Source: Halomarina pelagica (GTDB taxonomy: Archaea > Halobacteriota > Halobacteria > Halobacteriales > Haloarculaceae). From it: a DNA stretch of 64,000 nucleotides. Made by a program: the position numbers and the translations under genes. Location of the stretch: the NCBI RefSeq assembly GCF_024228315.1, contig NZ_CP100454.1, forward strand, positions 62,001 through 126,000, read 5' to 3'. The notes under the pieces were generated by a model. The model did no database searches. It was not told the DNA's origin and worked only from the letters and a program-made list of their open reading frames with translations. This document shows, piece by piece, positions 27,130 through 35,706 of the stretch (its first letter is position 1; every line of letters begins with the position of its first letter).

Positions 27130-28794
27130 ATGACTGATTCGGTCGACACGCTCGTTCACGGAACACTGGTAAACGTTCACACCGGGACGCTCGAAGACGG
27201 TACGGTCGCTATCGACGACGGCAGGATAGTCGCTCTGGAAGACCGTCCGGCCGATCACGTCCTCGACACGGGGTACGTCACGCCCGGACTCATCGACGCC
27301 CACGTGCACGTCGAGTCAAGCATGGTGACGCTCCCGGAGTACGGAAACGCGGTCCTGCCAGGTGGCGTGACTAGCATCGTTCACGACCCACACGAGATTG
27401 CGAACGTCTTGGGGGAGGCTGGCATTCGTGCCGTCATCGAGGACGCGACGAACACGCCGCTGAAGGCACGGTTTACTGTTCCGTCCAGCGTTCCGGCCTC
27501 CGGGCTACAGGACACCGGTGCGACGCTGGACGCGGCGGCCGTGGCGACGCTGGTTGACCTCGACCCTGTCGTCGCGCTCGGCGAGGTGATGGACATCCCG
27601 GGACTGATCGCCGGCGACAGCGAGGTCCACGCGAAGATAACAGCCGCCCGCGAGCGCGGTCTCACCGTCGACGGACACATGGCAGGCGTCGACGGGACGT
27701 CCCTCCACGAGGCGGCTCGGTATCTCGACACCGATCACGAGAGTATTACGCTCGCTGAAGCGCGACAGCGGGCGAGACTCGGTATCCGGGTCTATCTGCG
27801 CGAGGGGTCATCGAGTGAGAACCTCGCCGACCTCCTGCCGCTCGTCGACGCTGTCGACACCCGTCTGCTCTCTCTCTGTACCGACGACACGGAGGTGACC
27901 GATCTCGTCGACCGCGGCGGCGTCGACTTCGCAGTTCGCAAGGCCATCGACGAGGGTGTCGATCCCGTCGAAGTCGTCCAGATGGCGACACTCAATACGG
28001 CCGAGAGCTACGATCTGCCCTTCGGGCGGCTCAAACCCGGGACACCGGCCGACTTGGTGTTGCTCGACGACCTGAACTCGTGGGACGTCGCCCACGTGAT
28101 AGTTGACGGCGAGATGGATCCCACAGCGAAGAATCGGACCGGGACTACGAACCTGGCGGACGACACCGTCAAGTTCGACCCGGTTTCGGGCAGGGACCTC
28201 GTGATCACGGCGGCGGACGATGACGGCGAGACGATCCCCGTTCGGGTTATCGATGCCGTCGGCGGTCTGCAGACCGATCCCATGCGAGCAACCGTCTCGG
28301 TCGAAGCGGGCGCGCTGGTCCCGCCGGTCGACGAGGACATCCTCTCGCTGACCGTCATCGAGCGACACGGCCGGGATGGGGGGATCGGACGGGGATTCGT
28401 CCACGGTCTCGGCCTGCACCGCGGAGCCATCGGTTCCACCATCGCCCACGACGCACACAACTGTGTGGTCGCCGGTGCGGACCGCGACTCCATGGCCCGT
28501 GTGGCCAATCACCTCCGTGACATCGGCGGCGGTATCGCCGCTTTCGACCCGGAGGCCGCCGAAATGGTGTCGCTCCCGCTTCCGGTGGCGGGACTGATGT
28601 CCGACGAGCCGATCGAGGTGGTGGCCGAGCAGTACGAGAACGTCGAGGCGTTCGTGACCGATCTCGGTCTGGTCGACAACGGACTGATGGAGCTGTCGTT
28701 CCTCGCCCTCGAGGTCATTCCGACGTATCGCCTGACGAACAAGGGGCTGGTCGATGTCGAGGCGGCAGAACACATCGACGTGGTCCGTCCCTGA
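27130..28794 (+). CDS. ade: Adenine deaminase
   Basis: The 554-residue amidohydrolase converts adenine to hypoxanthine and ammonia. Family landmarks: TPGLIDAHVHVESSMVTLPEY (HxH and ESS, about residues 51-71), VHDPHEIANVLG, GEVMDIPGLI, VDGHMAG, LCTDDTEV (metal Asp) and the C-terminal domain with VHGLGLHRGAIGSTIAHDAHN. Length matches the Ade family. The frame is open 12 codons upstream, but ATG 27130 (MTDSVDTLVHGTLVNVHTG) starts exactly at the family N-terminus. With the AzgA-type permease it feeds the (hypo)xanthine pool for XDH. Confidence 0.95.
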   Translation: MTDSVDTLVHGTLVNVHTGTLEDGTVAIDDGRIVALEDRPADHVLDTGYVTPGLIDAHVHVESSMVTLPEYGNAVLPGGVTSIVHDPHEIANVLGEAGIRAVIEDATNTPLKARFTVPSSVPASGLQDTGATLDAAAVATLVDLDPVVALGEVMDIPGLIAGDSEVHAKITAARERGLTVDGHMAGVDGTSLHEAARYLDTDHESITLAEARQRARLGIRVYLREGSSSENLADLLPLVDAVDTRLLSLCTDDTEVTDLVDRGGVDFAVRKAIDEGVDPVEVVQMATLNTAESYDLPFGRLKPGTPADLVLLDDLNSWDVAHVIVDGEMDPTAKNRTGTTNLADDTVKFDPVSGRDLVITAADDDGETIPVRVIDAVGGLQTDPMRATVSVEAGALVPPVDEDILSLTVIERHGRDGGIGRGFVHGLGLHRGAIGSTIAHDAHNCVVAGADRDSMARVANHLRDIGGGIAAFDPEAAEMVSLPLPVAGLMSDEPIEVVAEQYENVEAFVTDLGLVDNGLMELSFLALEVIPTYRLTNKGLVDVEAAEHIDVVRP

Positions 28795-28836
28795 TCGCCG
28801 GCCAGTTCTCATCCGACAGCGCGGGTCCCACGTGCA

Positions 28837-28846
28837 CTTTTATGTT
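28837..28846 (+). promoter_or_regulatory. TATA-like box for the first hydantoinase gene
   Basis: cttttatgtt is centred about 29 bases before ATG 28870 but only about 20 before ATG 28861, which favours the start at 28870. Confidence 0.5.
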
Positions 28847-28869
28847 CCTCGTCGGTAGAGATGCATCCG

Positions 28870-30246
28870 ATGGTCGTAGATACTGTTATCGAAGGAGGAA
28901 GGATCCTCTCCGGTACACGGTCGTTCGAAGGTGCGATCGCGATCGACGACGGAACGATCGTGGGACTCGGTGATCCACAGCACCTCCCGGAAGCCGACCG
29001 GACGCTTGATGCGACGGGAAGGGTCGTCATGCCGGGAATCGTCGACCCGCACGTCCACATCGACGATCACGTCTCTATCGATAGTTACGAGACGGCGACG
29101 AAGGCGGCGGCGCTCGGGGGTGTGACGACGGTGATCGATTTCGCCTGGCAGGGTTACGCGGCCGAGGGAAGTCCGTGGGACGAGAGGGGGACGCTCATGG
29201 AGGGAATCGAACGAAAGCGAGAGCGAGCCTCCGACGCGTTGATCGACTACGGGCTACACGGAGGCATTCTCAGGGAGGGCGCTGATCTCTTCGACGAACT
29301 GGAGGAGGTCATCGACGCCGGGGTCACCTCGTTCAAGATGTATACGGCCTACGAGTTCGGCCTCTCGAACGGATACATCAACCGCGTACTCGGGCGACTC
29401 GCGGAACTCGACGCCGTCGGGGTCGGCCACACCGAAGACGACTCCGTCTGTGAGGCAGTGACCGAGAGACTACGAGCGGAGGGACGCGGGGCGAGTAGCT
29501 ATCCCGAGTCGCGGCCAGACTACGCGGAGGCCATGGCGGCCGACGACCTCGCACGAATGGCTCGCCAGCTCGGGGCGAAGTATTACGGGATTCACACCTC
29601 CTGTCGGAAGTCTGCTGATGCACTGGCGCGTCACCAGGAGGACGGCAGCCTGATCCGCGGCGAGACGTGTACACACTACACGACGCTGACCGGAGACCTC
29701 CACGAGGAGATGGGGAACCTCCCGCGGATCGCACCACCACTTCGACGCAGCGACGACACCGACGCTCTCTTTGACTATCTCAAACGGGACGTACTGAGCG
29801 TCGTCTCGACCGATCACGTCGCACAGAAGCGCGACGCGAAGGAGGAAAGCGAGTGGTGGGAAGGGCCGTTCGGGGCGAACGGCCTGCAGACGAGTCTGCC
29901 AGTGTTCCACGACGAAGCCGTGAACGAACGGGGACTGTCGTACGAGTTTCTCACACGCCTCATGAGCCGAAATCCGGCGGTCACGTTCGGTCTCTCGGAG
30001 AAGGGGACGCTCGACCCGGGCACCGACGCGGACATCGTGATCTTCGACCCGGATGTCGAGTATACGATATCGGCGGAGGACAACGCCTCGAAAGCGGACT
30101 ACTCGCTCTACGAGGATCGGACAGTACGAGGCGCAGTCGAGACGACACTCGTCCGTGGTGTCATCGTCGCGGACGACGGCGAAATCGTCGGTGCCCCCGG
30201 TCACGGCGAGTACGTCGAGCGCGAGCGCCCGGACTGGACGCCGTAG
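28870..30246 (+). CDS. Hydantoinase/dihydropyrimidinase family; candidate allantoinase
   Basis: The 458-residue amidohydrolase opens cyclic amide rings. Binuclear metal ligands are in place: HxH at residues 61 and 63 (DPHVHIDDH), the carboxylated Lys 156 (TSFKMYTAY), His in HTEDD and GIHTSC, and Asp in VSTDH. The position between adenine deaminase and the DUF3830/M20/uricase genes makes allantoinase (allantoin to allantoate) the most likely role, but sequence alone fits D-hydantoinase equally. ATG 28861 is also in frame; the promoter favours 28870. A second family member is at 40176-41579. Confidence 0.85.
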   Translation: MVVDTVIEGGRILSGTRSFEGAIAIDDGTIVGLGDPQHLPEADRTLDATGRVVMPGIVDPHVHIDDHVSIDSYETATKAAALGGVTTVIDFAWQGYAAEGSPWDERGTLMEGIERKRERASDALIDYGLHGGILREGADLFDELEEVIDAGVTSFKMYTAYEFGLSNGYINRVLGRLAELDAVGVGHTEDDSVCEAVTERLRAEGRGASSYPESRPDYAEAMAADDLARMARQLGAKYYGIHTSCRKSADALARHQEDGSLIRGETCTHYTTLTGDLHEEMGNLPRIAPPLRRSDDTDALFDYLKRDVLSVVSTDHVAQKRDAKEESEWWEGPFGANGLQTSLPVFHDEAVNERGLSYEFLTRLMSRNPAVTFGLSEKGTLDPGTDADIVIFDPDVEYTISAEDNASKADYSLYEDRTVRGAVETTLVRGVIVADDGEIVGAPGHGEYVERERPDWTP

Positions 30247-30471
30247 CACCGTGCCAGCCGACACAACTGTACCAACGAACCGGGACGGTCGACAGTCGCC
30301 GGTGTCAGTGGACTACCACTCCGTGAAGGCGGTGAGGGAGCCGCGGGGACCCGAAGGGACTGTGGCCGGCCGCGGTACCGGTGCCGACCGACACGGAATC
30401 CCAGGTACCGACGGCGGCGTGCCGCAGGGTGGACGACGGAGAAACGGGAACGGGAGCGTCGTCGCGACAGT

Positions 30472-30481
30472 ACCTTTATTT
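30472..30481 (+). promoter_or_regulatory. TATA-like box for the DUF3830 gene
   Basis: acctttattt is centred about 29 bases before the GTG at 30505 and supports that unusual leaderless GTG start. Confidence 0.5.
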
Positions 30482-30504
30482 TCCAGTGACCTATTGGTCG
30501 TGAC

Positions 30505-30921
30505 GTGAGCCAACTAGAGTTCGACATCGAGGGAGAGGTGTACGTAGCTGACCTACTCAAGGACGAAGCGCCGCGATCAGTCGAGGCACTTCGCGACTTC
30601 CTGCCGCTCGAATCGGAGTTGATGCACGTCCGCTGGAGTGGTCACGCGACGTGGGTCAACATCGACGAGATCGACCTTCCAGAGATTCCACGCGAGAACC
30701 ACACTGTGTATCCCTCGCGCGGCGATATCCTGCTCTATCCGGGGTACCGGAACGAACAGGAGATCCTCGTTCCCTGTGGACCGACGTGCTTCAAGAGTCC
30801 GGCGGGTGAACTCGCCGGCAACCACGTGGCGACGCTGGACGCGTCACGTGAAGAACTCGCCGAACTGGAGGAGGAGACGCTGCAGACCGGTGCGAAACGG
30901 ATCGTCATCAGAGAACGTTAA
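30505..30921 (+). CDS. DUF3830 family protein (cyclophilin-like fold)
   Basis: This 138-residue cytoplasmic protein has the DUF3830 look: N-terminal ADLLKDEAPRSVEALRDFLPLES, HVRWSGHATWVNIDEI, then PRENHTVYPSRGDILLYPG and VPCGPTCFKSPAGELAGNHVATL. The family has a cyclophilin-like barrel but no established reaction. It starts with GTG, supported by the TATA box. It lies between a candidate allantoinase and an M20 amidohydrolase on the same strand, which suggests a part in ureide or cyclic-amide metabolism; this is inference from context. Confidence 0.82.
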   Translation: MSQLEFDIEGEVYVADLLKDEAPRSVEALRDFLPLESELMHVRWSGHATWVNIDEIDLPEIPRENHTVYPSRGDILLYPGYRNEQEILVPCGPTCFKSPAGELAGNHVATLDASREELAELEEETLQTGAKRIVIRER

Positions 30922-31015
30922 TACCGCTCCACGAGCGTCGAGAGAGCCACCGCTCCGATCCGGACCTGGCAGTACGTCGGTATCTTCAAATCCGGGGGGC
31001 TGTAACTCGTAGATC

Positions 31016-32290
31016 ATGAGTACCACGGAGCATGCCCACCGATCCGTGAGTGAGGAGCGTCTCCGCGACGACATCACGACGAACGCGGAGTACGGTGCCA
31101 TTCCGACCAGTCGTGGTCACGGTCGGACGGTGCTGACCGGCACGAACGCGAACCGGCAGGCACGGCAGTATCTGCTCGACCGACTCGAGGTGGCCGGTCT
31201 CGACGTGCGAATCGATGCGGTCGGTAACGTCGTCGGCCGCTGGGTGTCCAGTAGCGCCGACCCCACGGCGTCGGCCGTCGCGTGTGGCAGCCACCTCGAC
31301 TCCGTCCCCGAGGGCGGCATCTTCGACGGCGTGCTGGGAGTCTACAGCGCGCTGGAAGCCGTCAGGGCGCTACAGGACACCGGCAGTGACCTCGCACGGC
31401 CGATAGAAGTCGTCTGCTTCACCGAGGAGGAAGGTGGGCGGTTCTCCAACGGCCTCCTCGGCTCGTCGGTGGCCAGTGGGAACCGGTCGATCAAGGAGGC
31501 ACTCGCTCTCGAAGATGACGACGGCGTGACGCTCGAGACGGCGCTGACTGACATCGGGTTTCGTGGGACCGGCCGAGTGGACGCGAGCGCGTGGGACGCG
31601 TGGCTCGAGCTCCACGTCGAACAGGGCGAGCGACTCCAGGAAACGAACGCCGCCGTCGGAATCGTCTCCGCGATCACGGGGACGATCCGCTGTGAGATCG
31701 AAATTGTGGGGGAGGCTGACCACTCGGGATCGACGACGATGGAGGCGCGGACAGACGCGTTGACCGCTGCGAGCGAACTCGTCCTCGAGGTAGAGGCGAC
31801 GGCGAACGACGTCCTCGCCGAGCACGGCGACACCGTCGTCGGGACGGTCGGGAAACTCGATGTCTCGCCGAACGCGATCAACGTCGTGCCAGGACGGGCG
31901 GAACTCGGCGTCGACATCCGCGACGTTCGGTATGCATCGATGGAGCGCATCGTCGAACGGGTCCGCGACTGCCTCGCGGGGCTCGAAACCGAGCGGGGGG
32001 TGGAAGTCACGTTCGAGCGACCGTACGATATCGCGCCAAGCCAGATGAGCGACCGGTGTATAGCTGCCCTCGAACACGCGGTTTCGACCGTCGACGCATC
32101 GTCGCTGTCGCTGCACTCCGGCGCCGGCCATGACACGATGCACATCACGGACGTCACCGACACCGGGATGCTGTTCGCGCCATCCAAAGGCGGGTTCTCG
32201 CACAGCCCCCGCGAGTGGACGGACTGGAGCAGTTGCGCGACGGCGACGCGGGTCCTGACGGCAGGCCTCCAGCGTCTCGCAGAGGCGTGA
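31016..32290 (+). CDS. M20-family allantoate/N-carbamoyl-amino-acid amidohydrolase
   Basis: The 424-residue Zn-dependent hydrolase cleaves ureido (carbamoyl) groups. Metal motifs of the M20 allantoate/carbamoylase group are all present: CGSHLDSVPEGGIFDGVLGV (His, Asp; about residues 84-103), CFTEEEGGRFSNGLLGS (Glu), LELHVEQG (His), the dimer-domain motif ADHSGSTTM, and SGAGHDTMH near the C-terminus. In this purine island it is best read as allantoate amidohydrolase, making ureidoglycine/ureidoglycolate plus ammonia and CO2. A second such enzyme is at 54799-56037. Confidence 0.88.
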   Translation: MSTTEHAHRSVSEERLRDDITTNAEYGAIPTSRGHGRTVLTGTNANRQARQYLLDRLEVAGLDVRIDAVGNVVGRWVSSSADPTASAVACGSHLDSVPEGGIFDGVLGVYSALEAVRALQDTGSDLARPIEVVCFTEEEGGRFSNGLLGSSVASGNRSIKEALALEDDDGVTLETALTDIGFRGTGRVDASAWDAWLELHVEQGERLQETNAAVGIVSAITGTIRCEIEIVGEADHSGSTTMEARTDALTAASELVLEVEATANDVLAEHGDTVVGTVGKLDVSPNAINVVPGRAELGVDIRDVRYASMERIVERVRDCLAGLETERGVEVTFERPYDIAPSQMSDRCIAALEHAVSTVDASSLSLHSGAGHDTMHITDVTDTGMLFAPSKGGFSHSPREWTDWSSCATATRVLTAGLQRLAEA

Positions 32291-32322
32291 TCGGAGGAGT
32301 CGGCGAGGGGTACGGCCGCAGT

Positions 32323-32670
32323 TCAGCTCCCGCGGTAGGTCGTGTACCCACCCGGAGAGAGAAGCAGGGGAACGTGGTAGTGCTCGGTCGGGTCGTCGAT
32401 CAGGAACCGCACCGGCACCTCGTCGAGGAACGATGACTCGGCGGGACCCTCGCGGTAGTAGGCACCCACGTCGAAGACGAGTTCGAAGGTCCCGGTCTCG
32501 ATCTCGTCGGCGTCGAGCAACGGCTCATCGACACGTCCGTCGTGGTTCGTCGTCGCCGCAGTGACCTGCTCGCGGTGGTCGTCCTCAAGGCGATAGAGCG
32601 TTACTTCGACGCCCTCCGCCGGTCCCTCGCGGCTCGTGTCGAGGACGTGTGTGGTCAGGCCGGCAGTCAT
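32323..32670 (-). CDS. uraH: 5-hydroxyisourate hydrolase (transthyretin-like)
   Basis: This 115-residue enzyme hydrolyses 5-hydroxyisourate, the product of uricase, to OHCU. It has the N-terminal catalytic His 8 in TTHVLDTSREGPA, a central Arg/Thr region, HYHVPLLLSPGGYTTYRGS with the second His and the diagnostic C-terminal YRGS tetrapeptide. Its start overlaps the uricase stop by ATGA, so the two are cotranscribed and translationally coupled in the order uricase then HIU hydrolase. Confidence 0.96.
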   Translation of the reverse strand: MTAGLTTHVLDTSREGPAEGVEVTLYRLEDDHREQVTAATTNHDGRVDEPLLDADEIETGTFELVFDVGAYYREGPAESSFLDEVPVRFLIDDPTEHYHVPLLLSPGGYTTYRGS

Positions 32671-33632
32671 CGTTCACCTGCCTCCTCGAGGTCGCTGCGG
32701 TCCATCGAGAACTGCTGAAAGCCGGTCGGCCGTGGCGGTTCCCGCAGCACCTTTGCGTCGCCGTCCATGTCGTCGCGTACTTTCAGCCACGTACGGTTGT
32801 TAGCCTCGAAGCTCACCTGGGACAGTTGCGGGAACCGCTCGAGCACCCGAAGCCCGACCTGGTAGATGAGGTCTTGGATCGAGTTGACGTTCTTCTCGTG
32901 GAAGACCACCTGGGCGATGTCCCGTACCTGCTCCGCCGGCACGTACGCCGCAGGATCCTCGCCCAGCGCCGTCTCGGGCTCGTCGTACGTCCAGAAGATG
33001 TCGAGGCTGATGTACAGCGTCCGGTTCTCCCGTTCCGGTAGGGTGGTGTACTCGTCTTGAACGTAGCCGACGAATGAGTTGTCCTTCACCTTCACGAGTT
33101 CGAAGCCGGTGACGCCGCTTCGTTGCTCCTCGATGACGACGTCGCCGTTCTCTCGGGTGAGGTAGAACTCGCCGAAAGCGGACTCGTTGTCGGTAACGCG
33201 GAAGACGAGGTCACTCGGCTCGAAGTCACCGTCCCCGTCGGGCACGGGACGTTCGTTGAACGCGAGTTCGTCGGCCGACATACGGACCGACTCCATCTGG
33301 TCGTAGGTTCGGAGGAACTCCGATCCGACGTAATGAAGAAAGCCCTCGACGGTCGCGCCGTCGTAATCGCCGGCGTGATGAAGGATGAAGTTCTTCATCG
33401 AGTCCGTCGCCACGACCTTCGTGTTGTCCCCGTCCCGGAAGGAGGGAAGGAACTCCTCGCCCTCGATCTGGGCGCGCACCTCCATTCCGAAGAGCGTGTT
33501 CGGCTTGCCGTCGAATCCCGACTCGGGTATCTCGCGAACGCCCTCCAGTGGGGTCGCGTACGTCCGGTAGACGTTGACGTGCTCTTTGCCGTAGTTCATC
33601 GTCCGCTCGCCCGCGGAGTGGTTCTCGGTCAT
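32667..33632 (-). CDS. Urate oxidase (uricase)
   Basis: The 321-residue cofactor-free enzyme oxidises urate to 5-hydroxyisourate. Active-site landmarks are Lys 16 in YGKEHVNVYR, Thr 76 in VVATDSMKN, the DIFWTYDEP segment, and FEANNRTW near the C-terminus (Asn of the oxygen site). The two T-fold halves are both present. Start choice is open: ATG 33632 or ATG 33599 (MNYGKEHV); upstream codons to 33686 look non-coding. It heads the uricase-uraH pair. A perfect 16-base palindrome lies upstream at 33902-33917. Confidence 0.95.
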   Translation of the reverse strand: MTENHSAGERTMNYGKEHVNVYRTYATPLEGVREIPESGFDGKPNTLFGMEVRAQIEGEEFLPSFRDGDNTKVVATDSMKNFILHHAGDYDGATVEGFLHYVGSEFLRTYDQMESVRMSADELAFNERPVPDGDGDFEPSDLVFRVTDNESAFGEFYLTRENGDVVIEEQRSGVTGFELVKVKDNSFVGYVQDEYTTLPERENRTLYISLDIFWTYDEPETALGEDPAAYVPAEQVRDIAQVVFHEKNVNSIQDLIYQVGLRVLERFPQLSQVSFEANNRTWLKVRDDMDGDAKVLREPPRPTGFQQFSMDRSDLEEAGER

Positions 33633-33945
33633 ACTATCGATCCCCCTCCGAGCGGTCGGTGTGTTCTGGGGCGTTTCCAGGCACATCGGCTCACGCTCCG
33701 CATGCTATGTGGTCTCATCGTCCAGCTAAGGATTCCATTCCCGATACAAAATAGTTTGCCTCCTGGCGACTCGTGTGATCACCAGACGACGATCACTCCA
33801 GCCGTGCCGGGGTAGCACTCACGCGAGACGGCCTCTGGCGGGCGAGCGACCCGCAGCACCGCGATGCGATCGCTACTGTATTGGGGGCTTACTGAAAGTC
33901 GACCGGTGTACACCGGTATTGGTACGCCCTATCGGTAGACCGGTA
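33633..33945. promoter_or_regulatory. Uricase upstream region with 16-base palindrome
   Basis: This gap of about 310 bases carries the uricase promoter: the minus strand has an AT-rich actattttgtatc near 33745-33757. The perfect palindrome ACCGGTGTACACCGGT is at 33902-33917 and a third ACCGGT follows at 33938-33943, just beyond the uraD stop (33946). It may be an operator or the uraD terminator. Confidence 0.5.
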
Positions 33946-34461
33946 CTACGAATCGCCCGCCTCGCGAAACCGATCGTCGAGCCGGAGGCGCGCGATTTCG
34001 TTGACCTGCTCCAGTGCGGTCCGGAACTCGGTGGTCTCGTCGTTATCGACGCGCGCCTCCATCGCCGCTTGGATTTCGTCGGGTGAGGCTCCTTTGACGG
34101 CCATGATGAACGGGAACTCGAATCGACTCTGGTACTGCTCGTTCAGCCGCTGGAACGTCTCGTACTGTTCGGGGCTTAGCTCGTCCAGCCCCGCCGACGA
34201 CTGTTCCGCTTCCGAGGCGTCAGTCATCTCCGTCTGCTCGCCGAGATCCGGGTGTGCTCGCAGGAGCTCGAGTTGTTTCGCCTCGGCGGCCTCCCGGACG
34301 ATCCGTGCCATTTCCGCATGGAGGTCAGAGACGGTCTCGAACGGCCGCGCCGACACGGCACGCTCAGCCACCCACGGCGAGTGTTCGTACACGTCACTTA
34401 ACTCGTCTACGAAGGCATCGTTGTCGAGATCGTTGAGGTCCGTGATAGTACGTACGCTCAT
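33946..34461 (-). CDS. uraD: OHCU decarboxylase
   Basis: The 171-residue helical enzyme decarboxylates OHCU to S-allantoin, the third step after urate. The catalytic His 70-Pro 71 lie in LLRAHPDLGEQ, and the conserved QYQSRFEFPFIMAVKG segment and the C-terminal EVNEIARLRLDDRF-like helix (EQVNEIARLRLDDRF) are present. The TATA box at 34485-34494 gives a leaderless ATG at 34461. It lies upstream of uricase on the same strand but has its own promoter. Confidence 0.95.
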   Translation of the reverse strand: MSVRTITDLNDLDNDAFVDELSDVYEHSPWVAERAVSARPFETVSDLHAEMARIVREAAEAKQLELLRAHPDLGEQTEMTDASEAEQSSAGLDELSPEQYETFQRLNEQYQSRFEFPFIMAVKGASPDEIQAAMEARVDNDETTEFRTALEQVNEIARLRLDDRFREAGDS

Positions 34462-34484
34462 ACCATCGCAGTGTCGGCCACAAG

Positions 34485-34494
34485 TAACTTAATA
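34485..34494 (-). promoter_or_regulatory. TATA-like box for uraD
   Basis: The minus strand reads tattaagtta, centred about 28 bases before ATG 34461. Confidence 0.55.
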
Positions 34495-34499
34495 GCACT

Positions 34500-34675
34500 C
34501 ATCACCACTCCACCGGCGTCAGTCCGGTGTGCAACGCGTTCTGCGAGGCCGTAACGTCGACTGCCCTCGCCAGCGAGGGCGCGGAGTCGGTCACCGACAT
34601 CCAGCAGATGGAACACACCTACGGCGTTGATTTGTCGACTTCCTCCCACGGCTGAAGGCCGTGGGCTTCCGCCTC
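34500..34675. mobile_element. IS200/IS605-type end relic
   Basis: The sequence cccacggctgaaggccgtgg (34647-34666) forms a hairpin (CCCACGGC / GCCGTGGG) flanked by cctc and cttcc, the usual look of IS200/IS605 element ends in haloarchaea. No transposase gene is recognisable beside it; the plus-strand frame before it has no clear family pattern. It appears to be a solo end or relic between uraD and the IclR gene. Confidence 0.5.
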
Positions 34676-34715
34676 GAAATTATCGTGAATACTGGGCATC
34701 GAGGGTCAGCCCTCA

Positions 34716-35525
34716 TCAACTCCTCTCGGGTGAGTCGCCATGCGTGGCCATGTTGACGTTCACTTCGATCAGGTTCGCAGCGCTCAGAACGGTCTCGGGA
34801 AGTTCGTCTTCAAACCGCTCGCCTTTCAGACGGCTCGTCGGACCGGCGACGCTCAGCGATCCGAGGACGTTCTTCTTGCGGTCGATGACAGCAGCACCGA
34901 CAGCACGGAGCCCCTCGACTTCCTCCTCGTCGTTGTACGCAAATCCCTGGTCACGAACGATCTCGAGTTCATCTTTGAGTTCAGCACGATCGGTGATCGT
35001 GTTGACAGTTTGGGAGGGGAGGCCATGCTGATCAATGATTTCGTCGACACGTTCCTCGGGGAGGAGGGCCAGGATGGCTTTGCCCGTCGCGGTGCAGTGG
35101 AGGTGGTCCGGGCGCTGGAGTTTCTCGGTCTGATACCCACTTCCGACGGCGTCACTTCCCCGAACCTTGTATAGGTTGATTCCCATGCCGTGCTGTTCGG
35201 TGAAGAGGTTCGCGTACTCGCCGGTCGACTCGGCGAGCGCCTCGACTTCCTCCTTGCCGTACTTGTACAATTGATTCCGGTTCCGGACGTACTCCCCCGA
35301 CAGGAGAAACTTCAGGCTGAGCCTGTACTGGTTGTCCTCCTTGACGACTAGATGTTGTTGTCGAAGTGTGGCCAGATATTGATACGTAGTGCTTTTTGAG
35401 ATATCCAAATGAGAGGCAACCTCGGTCACGCCAGCACCGTCCAGCGTTTCGAGGACGCCGAGAATTTGAGCGCTTCGTTCGACGGTTTTCAACGTCCGTG
35501 GCGATTCGCCCTTTTTGGATGCCAT
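34716..35525 (-). CDS. IclR-family transcription regulator
   Basis: The 269-residue protein has the IclR layout: an N-terminal winged HTH (SAQILGVLETLDGAGVTEVASHLDISKSTTYQYLATL, split over residues 18-52) and a C-terminal effector domain from about residue 85, with HLHCTATGKAILALLPEERV and GLRAVGAAVIDRKKNVLGSLSVAGP. IclR proteins sense small acids or ureides. Its place between the uricase-side genes and xdhC, transcribed away from xdhC, suggests it controls this purine island. The inverted repeat at the xdhC start is a candidate site. Confidence 0.9.
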   Translation of the reverse strand: MASKKGESPRTLKTVERSAQILGVLETLDGAGVTEVASHLDISKSTTYQYLATLRQQHLVVKEDNQYRLSLKFLLSGEYVRNRNQLYKYGKEEVEALAESTGEYANLFTEQHGMGINLYKVRGSDAVGSGYQTEKLQRPDHLHCTATGKAILALLPEERVDEIIDQHGLPSQTVNTITDRAELKDELEIVRDQGFAYNDEEEVEGLRAVGAAVIDRKKNVLGSLSVAGPTSRLKGERFEDELPETVLSAANLIEVNVNMATHGDSPERS

Positions 35526-35689
35526 ATGATGGCATTCCTCCCTGTCGGTTTAGCTGTTCGGTATACATGTTCCTTCTTGATTCGGACGAGTACTATGAGC
35601 GACACCGTCGTGCTGAACCAGGCGGAAAATCCGCCTCAGCCGTTCCCCACCCTGTGATCGGTCCAAGAGTAACACAGATATGCCTCCAG

Positions 35690-35706
35690 TCACTGGTCAT
35701 CAGTGA
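35690..35706. promoter_or_regulatory. Inverted repeat at the xdhC start
   Basis: TCACTG-gtcat-CAGTGA (35690-35706) is a perfect 6-base inverted repeat with 5-base spacer that ends on the first base of the xdhC ATG. Such a place suits an operator for the divergently transcribed IclR protein. Confidence 0.4.

Noticed and set aside
34001-34492. Plus-strand frame opposite uraD
   Set aside because: Serine/arginine-rich shadow of the OHCU decarboxylase gene.
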